From assembly GCF_003244875.1 (NCBI RefSeq), contig NZ_LXXZ01000082.1:1-64000 (forward strand): a stretch of DNA of 64,000 nucleotides, written 5' to 3'. The number at the start of each line of letters is the position of its first letter. Positions within the stretch are counted from its first letter, which is position 1. The notes under the pieces were generated by a model that did no database searches, was not told the DNA's origin, and saw only the letters and a program-made list of their open reading frames with translations. This document shows, in pieces, positions 7,507 to 20,676 of the stretch. The DNA comes from Stenotrophomonas sepilia (lineage in GTDB: Bacteria; Pseudomonadota; Gammaproteobacteria; Xanthomonadales; Xanthomonadaceae). Both the position numbers and the translations under genes were made by a program.

Positions 7507-7830
7507 TTGCTTGATATTGTTTGTTTTTCGTTGTGATGAGCATTCAGCCTGAACCCCGCCCCGGCGGGGTTCGGTCTTTTTGTCGCAGGGGTCTTGTACC
7601 CCGCCCTGAGCAGGCGTAGGGTCAATCGTCCGGGACGCAATGCCGCGGACCGGACGATGGGAGGGCCGGGCCGATGCAAGCAGGGCGCGAACCGCAGCAG
7701 ATCGACGTGCGCAGGCCAGTGCCGCAGGTCGTTGCAGGCGTCCAGGTGGCCATCGGCCGGCACTCCTCCATGAACAACGCCCCGTGCCTTGCGGCCGGGG
7801 CGTTCGTGTATCTGTCGAAGGAGGTCCATC
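7507..7830. other. Intergenic region before the DUF465 gene
   Basis: About 320 bases holding the terminator at 7551-7581, a candidate 54-residue ORF starting at 7674, and a 9-bp perfect hairpin (AACGCCCCG at 7776-7784, CGGGGCGTT at 7796-7804). A strong ribosome binding site, AAGGAGGT, lies at about 7818-7825 for the gene at 7831. No other product is recognised. Confidence 0.6.
7551..7581 (+). terminator. Rho-independent terminator after the OmpA-like gene
   Basis: GAACCCCGCC and GGCGGGGTTC pair around a short loop (7551-7572), followed by GGTCTTTTT. Classic GC stem plus T-run, 45 bases after the stop codon. Confidence 0.88.
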
Positions 7831-7838
7831 ATGTTTGA
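7674..7838 (+). CDS. Candidate small protein, 54 residues, overlapping the DUF465 start
   Basis: ATG 7674 is preceded by GGGAGGG at 7659-7665 with an 8-base spacing, a good Shine-Dalgarno site. The frame runs 55 codons with mostly G/C third positions and stops at 7836-7838 within the first codons of the DUF465 gene (ATG 7831 overlaps the stop by 8 bases). The peptide begins MQAGREPQQIDVRRPVPQ and ends FVYLSKEVHHV. I recognise no family. The overlap suggests translational coupling. It could also be a chance frame in GC-rich DNA. Confidence 0.45.
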   Translation: MQAGREPQQIDVRRPVPQVVAGVQVAIGRHSSMNNAPCLAAGAFVYLSKEVHHV

Positions 7839-8067
7839 AGATCAGCCCCAGAGCGAGATCGACGCCCGTCGCGCGCGTGATCCGGAGTTCAGGGCACTCC
7901 ATGACCAGCACCGCAAGTTGAACAAGAAGTGCATGGACGCGGAGTTGGGTGTACTCCCGATCGATGATGTCACCCTGGGTCGCATGAAGCGTGAGAAGCT
8001 GCTGGCCAAGCAACGTCTTCTGCGAATGTACGAAACACCGCTCCCAACGACGTCCCCCACGCTTTGA
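7831..8067 (+). CDS. YdcH/DUF465 family small protein
   Basis: A 78-residue charged helical protein of the DUF465 (YdcH, SlyX-like) family: DPEFRALHDQHRKLNKKCMDAE followed by LGRMKREKLLAKQRLLRMYE, the conserved K-RE-L-LKD-L-type tail. ATG 7831 is chosen because AAGGAGGT lies at a good distance; an in-frame ATG at 7789 has no such site. The biochemical role of the family is unknown. Confidence 0.85.
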   Translation: MFEDQPQSEIDARRARDPEFRALHDQHRKLNKKCMDAELGVLPIDDVTLGRMKREKLLAKQRLLRMYETPLPTTSPTL

Positions 8068-8368
8068 CGCACTCCGTCGCGCCCGGAACGGCGTGACCCG
8101 GCCATCGATGGCCCCGCCGGGCGCTTCTGCCCCGGCATCGCGGCACCGCCGATGAGGCGGCCGCGCCAAGGCACCACAAGCGGTGGTGCCTTGGCCTGCA
8201 GGCACCACTCACCGATGCGGGCGGTACCGGTCTCCTCGTCGATCCGGGGCCGCCCGCATCCCTTTACGGGGCCGGCGGGCGGCATCTCCGCGCCGACCTG
8301 ACATTCAGCGCCATCCGTCGGATAATCATCGGTCCGGCCCTGCGTGGCGCGAATCGAAAGTCCTCCGA
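8068..8368. other. Structured 300-base leader/intergenic region before cystathionine beta-synthase
   Basis: No gene is recognised. Two strong hairpins stand out: CCAAGGCACCAC / GTGGTGCCTTGG (12-bp perfect, 8166-8194) and GATGCGGGCGG / CCGCCCGCATC (11-bp perfect, 8214-8260, itself enclosing smaller pairing). The first could terminate the DUF465 gene, though no T-run follows. A good sigma-70 promoter lies at 8298-8326. Confidence 0.6.
8298..8326 (+). promoter_or_regulatory. Sigma-70 type promoter for cystathionine beta-synthase
   Basis: CTGACA (8298-8303) and GATAAT (8321-8326) are each one base from consensus and separated by 17 bases. Start would be near 8333, giving a leader of about 35 bases before ATG 8369. 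Confidence 0.65.
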
Positions 8369-9739
8369 ATGCCCATCCATTCTTCCGTCCTCGAACTCAT
8401 CGGCCAGACCCCGATCGTCAAGGCCCAGCGCCTGGACACTGGTGTCTGCGAGCTTTACCTGAAGCTCGAGAGCGCCAACCCGGGCGGTTCGATCAAGGAT
8501 CGCATCGGCCTGTCGATGATCGAGGCAGCGGAGCAGCGGGGTGACCTGAAGCCGGGGGCGACCCTGGTCGAGGGTACCGCTGGCAATACCGGCCTGGGCC
8601 TGGCACTGGTGGCCCAGCAGAAGGGCTACAAGCTGATCCTCGTCGTTCCCGACAAGATGAGCCGCGAAAAGATCTTCAACCTGAAGGCGATGGGCGCCGA
8701 GGTTCGCCTGACCCGTTCGGACGTCGCCAAGGGCCACCCGGAGTACTACCAGGACCTGGCCAAGACCATCGCCGAGCAGACCCCGGGCGCCTACTTCATC
8801 AACCAGTTCGGCAACCCGGACAACCCGGCCGCGCATGAATTCGGCACCGGCCCGGAGATCCTCGAGCAGATGGGCGGTGACCTCGACGCCATCGTGTTCG
8901 GCTGCGGCAGCTCCGGCACCATGACCGGCCTGTCGCGTGCGTTCGCCAGGCTCTCGCCGAAGACCGAGCTGGTGCTGGCCGATCCGGTCGGCTCGATCCT
9001 GGCCGAGTACATCAACGACGGCGTGCTCAACGACAAGTCGGGCAGCTGGCTGGTGGAAGGCATCGGCGAGGACTTCCTGCCCTCGATCTCCGACTTCAGC
9101 CGTGTCAAGAAGGCTTATGCCATCAGCGATGCCGAGAGTTTCCACACCGCGCGCGAGCTGCTGGGCAAGGAAGGCATCCTCGGCGGTTCGTCCACTGGCA
9201 CCCTGCTGGCCGCGGCGCTGAAGTACTGCAAGGAGCAGACCACGCCGAAGAAGGTGCTGGTGCTGGTCTGCGACACCGGCAACAAGTACCTGTCGAAGAT
9301 GTACAACGACTACTGGATGCTGGACAACGGCTTCCTGCAGCGCCCGCAGCACGGTGACCTGCGCGACTTGATCCTGCGTCCGTACGGCCAGCGCGACACG
9401 GTCGTGATCGGCCCGAACGACCTGTTGACCACCGCCTACCAGCGCATGAAGCTGTATGACGTGTCGCAGCTGCCGGTGATGGACGGTGACCAGCTGGTCG
9501 GCATCGTCGATGAAAGCGACGTGCTGCTGCATGTCTACGGCGACGAAGCGCGCTTCCGCGACACCGTGGCCACCGCGATGGTCAGCAAGCTGGACCGGCT
9601 GGACGTGAAGTCGCCGATCGAGGCCCTGCTGCCGGTGTTCGACCGCGGGCAAGTGGCGATCGTGATGGACGGTGACGCCTTCCTCGGCCTGATCACCCGC
9701 ATCGACCTGCTGAACTATCTGCGCCGTCGCGTGCAGTAA
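8369..9739 (+). CDS. cbs: Cystathionine beta-synthase (PLP lyase domain plus C-terminal CBS pair)
   Basis: A 456-residue fold-type II PLP enzyme joining serine (or acetylserine) and homocysteine to cystathionine. The PLP lysine is K43 in NPGGSIKDRIG; the substrate loop is GTAGNTGLG and the phosphate-binding loop GCGSSGTMTG, both slightly off the SGNTG and GTGTGGT forms common elsewhere. Two CBS motifs fill the C-terminal 115 residues (VSQLPVMDGDQLVGIVDESD; VAIVMDGDAFLGLITRIDLL), possible nucleotide sensors. ATG 8369 (MPIHSSVLELIGQTP) is preferred because the family starts there. The next gene is a cystathionine gamma-type enzyme, so the pair could run transsulphuration from homocysteine to cysteine. 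Confidence 0.93.
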   Translation: MPIHSSVLELIGQTPIVKAQRLDTGVCELYLKLESANPGGSIKDRIGLSMIEAAEQRGDLKPGATLVEGTAGNTGLGLALVAQQKGYKLILVVPDKMSREKIFNLKAMGAEVRLTRSDVAKGHPEYYQDLAKTIAEQTPGAYFINQFGNPDNPAAHEFGTGPEILEQMGGDLDAIVFGCGSSGTMTGLSRAFARLSPKTELVLADPVGSILAEYINDGVLNDKSGSWLVEGIGEDFLPSISDFSRVKKAYAISDAESFHTARELLGKEGILGGSSTGTLLAAALKYCKEQTTPKKVLVLVCDTGNKYLSKMYNDYWMLDNGFLQRPQHGDLRDLILRPYGQRDTVVIGPNDLLTTAYQRMKLYDVSQLPVMDGDQLVGIVDESDVLLHVYGDEARFRDTVATAMVSKLDRLDVKSPIEALLPVFDRGQVAIVMDGDAFLGLITRIDLLNYLRRRVQ

Positions 9740-9862
9740 GCCGCTGATCGCTGCCGTTCACCGCTGAATTCCGGTTTATTCGCGTCAAAGCTCGTTAAGG
9801 CTGCGCTGATAGACTCCCGATCCTTTGACGGCGCCGCACGTCGGCGCCATTCAGGAAACGAT

Positions 9863-11044
9863 ATGTCCAACTCCTCTTCGCCTGACCGCGCGCTGGCCCT
9901 GGCCACGCTGGCCATCCACGGCGGCCAGTCGCCCGATCCCAGCACCGGCGCGGTGATGCCGCCGATCTACGCCACCTCGACCTATGCGCAGTCCAGCCCG
10001 GGCGAGCATCAGGGCTTCGAGTACTCGCGTACCCACAACCCGACGCGCTTTGCCTATGAGCGCTGCGTGGCCTCGCTGGAAGGCGGCACCCGCGGTTTCG
10101 CCTTCGCCTCGGGCATGGCGGCCAGCTCGACCGTGATCGAGCTGCTGGACGCCGGCAGCCACGTGGTGGCGATGGACGATATCTACGGCGGTAGCTTCCG
10201 CCTGTTCGAGCGCGTGCGCCGCCGCACCGCCGGGCTGGATTTCAGCTTCGTCGACCTGACCGATCTGGCGGCATTCGAAGCCTCCATCACGTCGAAGACG
10301 AAGATGGTCTGGATCGAGACCCCGACCAACCCGATGCTGAAGATCGTCGACATCGCCGCGGTCGCCGCCATCGCCAAGCGCCATGGCCTGATCGTAGTGG
10401 TCGACAACACCTTCGCCTCGCCGATGTTGCAGCGTCCGCTGGAACTGGGCGCGGACCTGGTCCTGCATTCGGCCACCAAGTACCTCAACGGTCACTCGGA
10501 CATGGTTGGTGGCATGGTCGTGGTCGGCGACAACGCGCCGCTGGCCGAGCAGATGGCGTTCCTGCAGAACTCGGTGGGTGGAGTGCAGGGCCCGTTCGAC
10601 AGCTTCCTGGCCCTGCGCGGCCTGAAGACATTGCCGCTGCGCATGAAGGCGCATTGTGCCAATGCGATGGCGCTGGCGCAGTGGCTGGAAAAGCACCCGG
10701 CGGTGGAAAAGGTGATCTACCCGGGCCTGCCGTCGCACCCGCAGCATGAGCTGGCCAGCAAGCAGATGGCCGGCTACGGCGGCATCGTCTCGATCGTGCT
10801 CAAGGGCGGTTTCGAGGCGGCCAAGCGTTTCTGCGAGAAGACCGAACTGTTCACCCTGGCCGAGTCGCTGGGCGGCGTGGAGAGCCTGGTGAACCATCCG
10901 GCGGTGATGACGCATGCCTCGATCCCGGTGGCGCGCCGGGAGCAGCTGGGGATCAGTGATGCGCTGGTAAGGCTCAGCGTGGGTGTGGAAGAGTTGGGGG
11001 ATCTGCAGGTGGATCTGGAAAGGGCGCTGGGTGGGAACCGCTGA
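9863..11044 (+). CDS. metB: Cystathionine gamma-lyase/synthase family PLP enzyme
   Basis: A 393-residue Cys/Met metabolism PLP enzyme. The PLP lysine is K206 in LHSATKYLNGHSD; YSRTHNPTR and GMAAS-type phosphate-site residues are present. With cystathionine beta-synthase next door a gamma-lyase role is likely; in Xanthomonas the same flanking gene is called metB. The two activities cannot be told apart by sequence alone. AGGA in TCAGGAAACGAT precedes ATG 9863. The stop is followed after two bases by the first LPS gene, so this conserved gene is the left border of the LPS locus and may share its transcript. Confidence 0.92.
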   Translation: MSNSSSPDRALALATLAIHGGQSPDPSTGAVMPPIYATSTYAQSSPGEHQGFEYSRTHNPTRFAYERCVASLEGGTRGFAFASGMAASSTVIELLDAGSHVVAMDDIYGGSFRLFERVRRRTAGLDFSFVDLTDLAAFEASITSKTKMVWIETPTNPMLKIVDIAAVAAIAKRHGLIVVVDNTFASPMLQRPLELGADLVLHSATKYLNGHSDMVGGMVVVGDNAPLAEQMAFLQNSVGGVQGPFDSFLALRGLKTLPLRMKAHCANAMALAQWLEKHPAVEKVIYPGLPSHPQHELASKQMAGYGGIVSIVLKGGFEAAKRFCEKTELFTLAESLGGVESLVNHPAVMTHASIPVARREQLGISDALVRLSVGVEELGDLQVDLERALGGNR

Positions 11045-11046
11045 GC

Positions 11047-11830
11047 ATGAGCATTCTCTCGGTCTTCGGGAAGCATCGTTCGCTTACCTTCGAACTGACC
11101 CAGCGTGAAGTCCTTGGGCGTTATCGCGGTGCCAGCTTCGGACTGCTGTGGTCGCTGATCAGCCCGTTCCTGATGCTGCTGGTCTACACCATGGCCTTTG
11201 GCTTCATCATGAAGGGACGCTGGCCCGGATCGACCGGGTCCACCACCGATTTCGCGTTGATCCTGTTCGCGGGCCTTACCGTGCATGGCTTCTTCGCTGA
11301 GTGCTTTACCCGTGCGCCGCAGTTGATCGTCAGCAACACCAGCTACGTCAAGCGTGTGGTGTTCCCGCTGGATATCCTGGTGTGGAGCATGACGCTGTCG
11401 GCGTTGTTCCATCTGCTGATGAACATGGTCGTGCTGCTGCTGCTGTACCTGTGCGTCAAGGGCAGCATCCATCCCACCGCGGTGCTGTTGCCGGTGGTGG
11501 TGTTGCCGCTGGTGATCCTGACGGTCGGCATTGGTTGGATTACCTCGGCACTGGGTGTGTACCTGCGCGATATCGGGCAGATCGCCGGCGTCATCGCAGC
11601 TGCCATGCTGTTCCTGTCCTCGGCGATCATTCCGGTTGAGTCGGTGCCGGCCAGCTACCGCATCGTGTTCGAACTCAATCCGCTGACCTTCATCATCAAC
11701 CAGGTGCGCGAAGTGGTGATCTGGGGCCGCCTGCCAGATTGGGCTGGGCTGGGTCTGTACACCCTCATCGCCTGTGTGGTGGCCGTCATTGGCCATCGCC
11801 TGTTCAACAAGCTGCGCGTGGGGTTTGCCG

Positions 11831-11841
<11 letters not shown>
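11047..11841 (+). CDS. wzm: O-antigen ABC transporter permease Wzm
   Basis: A 264-residue ABC-2 type membrane protein with about six hydrophobic segments, expected to pass undecaprenyl-linked polysaccharide across the inner membrane. Family features: an N-terminal amphipathic stretch REVLGRYRGASFGLLWSLISP, YVKRVVFPLDILVW in the middle, and FELNPLTFIINQVREVVIWG before the last helix. It starts two bases past the metB stop and its end overlaps the Wzt start by 11 bases. The pair implies ABC-dependent, not Wzy-dependent, export of an O-polysaccharide. Confidence 0.93.
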
Positions 11842-17608
<5,767 letters not shown>

Positions 17609-17624
<16 letters not shown>

Positions 17625-18199
17625 ACGACTTCATCAAGGCCGAGTTCGGCAAGACTCTCGAGAACTTCCAGCGCATGTCGGCCGATGCCGCCTTGGCGGT
17701 GCAGATCGAGCAGGCAGTGGCGCTGTGTGTGGACGCGCTGAAGGCAGGCCGCAAGATCCTGTTCGCCGGCAACGGCGGCAGTGCTGCCGACGCCCAGCAC
17801 TGGGCGGGCGAGCTGGTCAGCCGCTTCTATTACGACCGTCCGGGCCTGCCGGCGATCGCGCTGACCACCGATACCTCGATCCTGACCGCCATCGGCAACG
17901 ACTACGGTTACGACTACACCTTCGCCCGCCAGATCGAAGCGCTCGGCCAGGAGGGGGATGTGTTCGTGGCGATCTCCACCTCGGGCCGTTCGAAGAACAT
18001 TATGCGCGCACTGGAGGCTTGCGAAGCCAAGGGTGTACGCGTCATCGGATTCACTGGCGAACACGGCGGCGACATGAAGGACCGCTGCGACATCTGTTTC
18101 CGCGTGCCTTCCAACGAGACGCCGCGCATCCAGGAGGGGCATGAGTTCATCGGTCATCTGCTGTGTGCGCTGATCGAAAGCGAAATGTTCCCGCGCTGA
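17609..18199 (+). CDS. gmhA: Sedoheptulose 7-phosphate isomerase
   Basis: A 196-residue SIS-domain isomerase converting sedoheptulose 7-phosphate to D-glycero-D-manno-heptose 7-phosphate. Key stretches: GNGGSAADAQHWAGEL, TTDTSILTAIGNDYGYD, STSGRSKNI and the C-terminal EGHEFIGHLLCALIE. Two starts are possible: ATG 17609 has AAGGTG seven bases upstream, while ATG 17621 forms an ATGA overlap with the kinase stop, the pattern used by its neighbours. The product feeds the kinase encoded just before it. Confidence 0.92.
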
Positions 18200-18200
18200 C

Positions 18201-18893
18201 ATGGCTGCCGACGAGATCCTGATCCTGGCCGGCGGCTTCGGCACCCGGCTGCGAAGCGAAGTGCCCCACCTGCCCAAGCCCCTGGCCCCGGTGGCCGGAC
18301 GCCCGTTCCTGGCCTATCTGTTGAATCGCTATGCGGCCGCCGGCATGCGTCGTGTGATCCTGGCGACCGGTTACCTAGGTGATGTTGTCGAGCAGACCAT
18401 CGGCAGGAAGTGGGCGGGCATGGAAGTGGTCTACTCGCGTGAGGAGACGCCGCTCGGCACCGGTGGCGCGATCGCTGCCGCGGCACGGCTGGCGCAGGGT
18501 GACGGGCTGCACGTCTGCAATGGCGACACCTACCTCGAGTACTCGCCGGCAGCACTGGAAGCGGCTGCAAAGGGTCTGCCGATGTCGATCGCGCTGGCGC
18601 GTGTGGATGATGTCTCACGCTACGGCACGGTGGATGTCGAGCAGGGCAGGGTGCTGCGCTTCCATGAGAAGCGCCCGGGTGGTGCCGGCCTGATCAATGC
18701 CGGCAGCTATTTCCTCAGCGCGCAGGCGCTGGCCAGCCTGCCGGACGAAGTCTCCTTCTCGTTCGAAAAGCAGGTGCTGGAACCGGCCGTAGCCGCTGGG
18801 CGGGTCGGCGCGCTGGTGGAGACCGCTGCGTTCATCGACATCGGCGTGCCGGAGGATTTCTATCGCGCGCAGACGTTGCTTGGAGCAGCCTGA
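18201..18893 (+). CDS. hddC: Sugar-1-phosphate nucleotidyltransferase, probable heptose guanylyltransferase
   Basis: A 230-residue nucleotidyltransferase with LAGGFGTRLRSEVPHLPKPLAPVAGRPFL-like N-terminus (motif LAGGFGTRLR), substrate loop ETPLGTGGAIAAAARL, and metal site CNGDTYLE. In this gene set it most likely makes GDP-D-glycero-alpha-D-manno-heptose, as HddC does; the nucleotide specificity is inferred from neighbours. Start ATG 18201 lies one base past the gmhA stop, and the last codon overlaps the next ATG. Confidence 0.85.
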   Translation: MAADEILILAGGFGTRLRSEVPHLPKPLAPVAGRPFLAYLLNRYAAAGMRRVILATGYLGDVVEQTIGRKWAGMEVVYSREETPLGTGGAIAAAARLAQGDGLHVCNGDTYLEYSPAALEAAAKGLPMSIALARVDDVSRYGTVDVEQGRVLRFHEKRPGGAGLINAGSYFLSAQALASLPDEVSFSFEKQVLEPAVAAGRVGALVETAAFIDIGVPEDFYRAQTLLGAA

Positions 18894-19486
18894 TGACAGT
18901 GCTGCCAAACGTGCCGGGCTTCGTCGCCGGGCCGGTCACAAGGCGGCCCGGTGCGCCAGTACTTTTCCTTGATCGGGACGGAGTGATCAACGTCAATCAC
19001 GGCTACGTGCATACACCGGATCGGACTGAGTGGGTTCCCGGTATCCTGCCGCTGCTGGCCGATGCTGCGCGTTTGGGCTACCAGGTTGTGGTGGTGACCA
19101 ACCAGGCCGGCATCGCACGTGGCTTCTACAGCGTCAATGACTTCACCGACTACACGCACTGGCAGCACGAGCAGTTGCTGCAGGCCGGCGCGCCGCTGCT
19201 GGGCACGTGGTTCTGCCCGCATCATCCGCAGGCCGGCCAGGGTGAATTCAAGATTGAATGCCTGTGCCGAAAGCCCGAACCGGGCATGTTGCTGAAGGCG
19301 ATCGAGGAGTTTTCGATTGACCCGGCGCAGGCGGTATTCGTTGGCGACAAGATCTCGGATATGCAGGCGGGGGCGGCTGCAGGCATAGGGAAGCTGCTCC
19401 TGATCGCAGGCGACATCGGCAAGGGTGCTGCGCCGCAGCAGGCCATCATGGTGCCTGACCTCGCTGCGGTGCAGCGTCAGCTGTAG
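18893..19486 (+). CDS. gmhB: D-glycero-D-manno-heptose 1,7-bisphosphate phosphatase
   Basis: A 197-residue HAD-family phosphatase removing the 7-phosphate. Motif I FLDRDGVIN, motif II VVVTNQAG, motif IV VFVGDKISDMQAG are intact, and the zinc loop is present as CPHHP ... IECLCRKPEPGM. ATG 18893 overlaps the previous stop (ATGA-type). It completes hddA-gmhA-hddC-gmhB, so the cell can make GDP-D,D-heptose from sedoheptulose 7-phosphate with genes of this locus alone. Confidence 0.92.
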   Translation: MTVLPNVPGFVAGPVTRRPGAPVLFLDRDGVINVNHGYVHTPDRTEWVPGILPLLADAARLGYQVVVVTNQAGIARGFYSVNDFTDYTHWQHEQLLQAGAPLLGTWFCPHHPQAGQGEFKIECLCRKPEPGMLLKAIEEFSIDPAQAVFVGDKISDMQAGAAAGIGKLLLIAGDIGKGAAPQQAIMVPDLAAVQRQL

Positions 19487-19537
19487 CCGGTTATCCACAA
19501 AGTCCGCTGGATGCCGTAGCAATCCTGTGCTGCTAGG

Positions 19538-20449
19538 ATGCCTTCTCCATCCTTCCGGGAGAGGGCTGTGGCGCGCTTCAGATCTGTGTCGTCGACGGGT
19601 AACTGTCTGCTGTGCAATGAGCCGGCCACTGCCTTCAGGGTGGTTGATGGCGTGCAGTATCTTGAATGTGGCATCTGCGATTTCATATTCGCCGACCCGG
19701 CGCTGATAGCATCGATCGATGCTGGCCAATCTCCCCGGGAATACGACGAGGACTACTGGCGCTCCGAATTGCAGTCGGCACGTGACCGGTCTTTCGGGTC
19801 GTCGTTGGCAAGGTTGGGGGAGGCGTTGCTCTACTGCTCCATTCCCGTCCAGCGCTTCATCGATATCGGCACGGGACCGGGTTTTCTGCTCGATGCGGTG
19901 CAGCGCTACCTGCCGAAGAGTTCGCATTGCTTCTACGGCGTAGAGAAGTTTCCACCCGAGCCGGCGTACCGCTCCAGCCACGCGAATTACAGGTGCGGCG
20001 ATCTGGCCGACATTGGGATGACGTTCGAATGTGGTATCTGCGTGGAAGTAGTTGAACATCTGACCCCGTCGATGGCGAGGTCGTTGGCGAGCTCCCTACG
20101 CAAGGTCGCGGCTCCGGGGGGGCTGTTTCTGTTCAATACCGGACTGACTGAGTATGTACGGACCGAGGATCCAGGCTACCTTGATCCGTTCCACCGGGGG
20201 CATATCACCTGCTGGTCGGAAAGCGCTGCGCGCCGGCTGTTCGAGCCTCTGGGCTTCCGCGTGCTCCCGCTGCAGGGCAAGAGCTGGGCTTTCGTGGTCG
20301 AAGTCCTTTCCGGCGACCCACGCCAGCAGGTTCCGCTGGCTGATCGCATCTGGTCGGCGCCGCAGGCCAACGTCGATCTTTTGACTGATGAGGACATGGG
20401 GACGGTCATGCACATCCTGGCCCGGGAGAGCGCTCGGGCTTACATCTAG
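19538..20449 (+). CDS. Class I SAM-dependent methyltransferase with N-terminal cysteine pairs
   Basis: A 303-residue protein. The N-terminal 60 residues carry two Cys-x2-Cys pairs (CLLC, CGIC), likely a zinc site. The Rossmann methyltransferase follows: FIDIGTGPGFLLDAVQ as motif I and GICVEVVEHLTPSMARSLASS as the post-motif region. Downstream comes a His-rich FHRGHITCWS segment. The acceptor is unknown; location in the LPS locus points to a sugar or glycan. It starts about 50 bases after gmhB and has clearly lower GC third positions than flanking housekeeping genes. Confidence 0.82.
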   Translation: MPSPSFRERAVARFRSVSSTGNCLLCNEPATAFRVVDGVQYLECGICDFIFADPALIASIDAGQSPREYDEDYWRSELQSARDRSFGSSLARLGEALLYCSIPVQRFIDIGTGPGFLLDAVQRYLPKSSHCFYGVEKFPPEPAYRSSHANYRCGDLADIGMTFECGICVEVVEHLTPSMARSLASSLRKVAAPGGLFLFNTGLTEYVRTEDPGYLDPFHRGHITCWSESAARRLFEPLGFRVLPLQGKSWAFVVEVLSGDPRQQVPLADRIWSAPQANVDLLTDEDMGTVMHILARESARAYI

Positions 20450-20676
20450 TCCGTCTGGCCCCTTCTGCGGCGCTACCTCGAGGTCAGCCCCGGAGCGCGC
20501 GACCCACAGTGTGTCGCACTGTTACTATCTCGGTCCGGCTGCTGATGGCATCGCGGCGGAATGGCCATGTACGTGCCTGCTGTTACCCACGGATCCTGCC
20601 GGATCGTGGGCCGCGCGGTCGCGGCGTACAGGAAGCGAGGCCTTGCGGCGGTTTGAATCAATGGAGCAGTGTGTCG

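Noticed and set aside
5011..8208. A single 1065-codon minus-strand frame through pilU and beyond
   Set aside because: Only 5011-6138 matches PilU. The rest lies opposite the DUF4398, OmpA-like and DUF465 genes, which have signal peptides, ribosome binding sites and family motifs.
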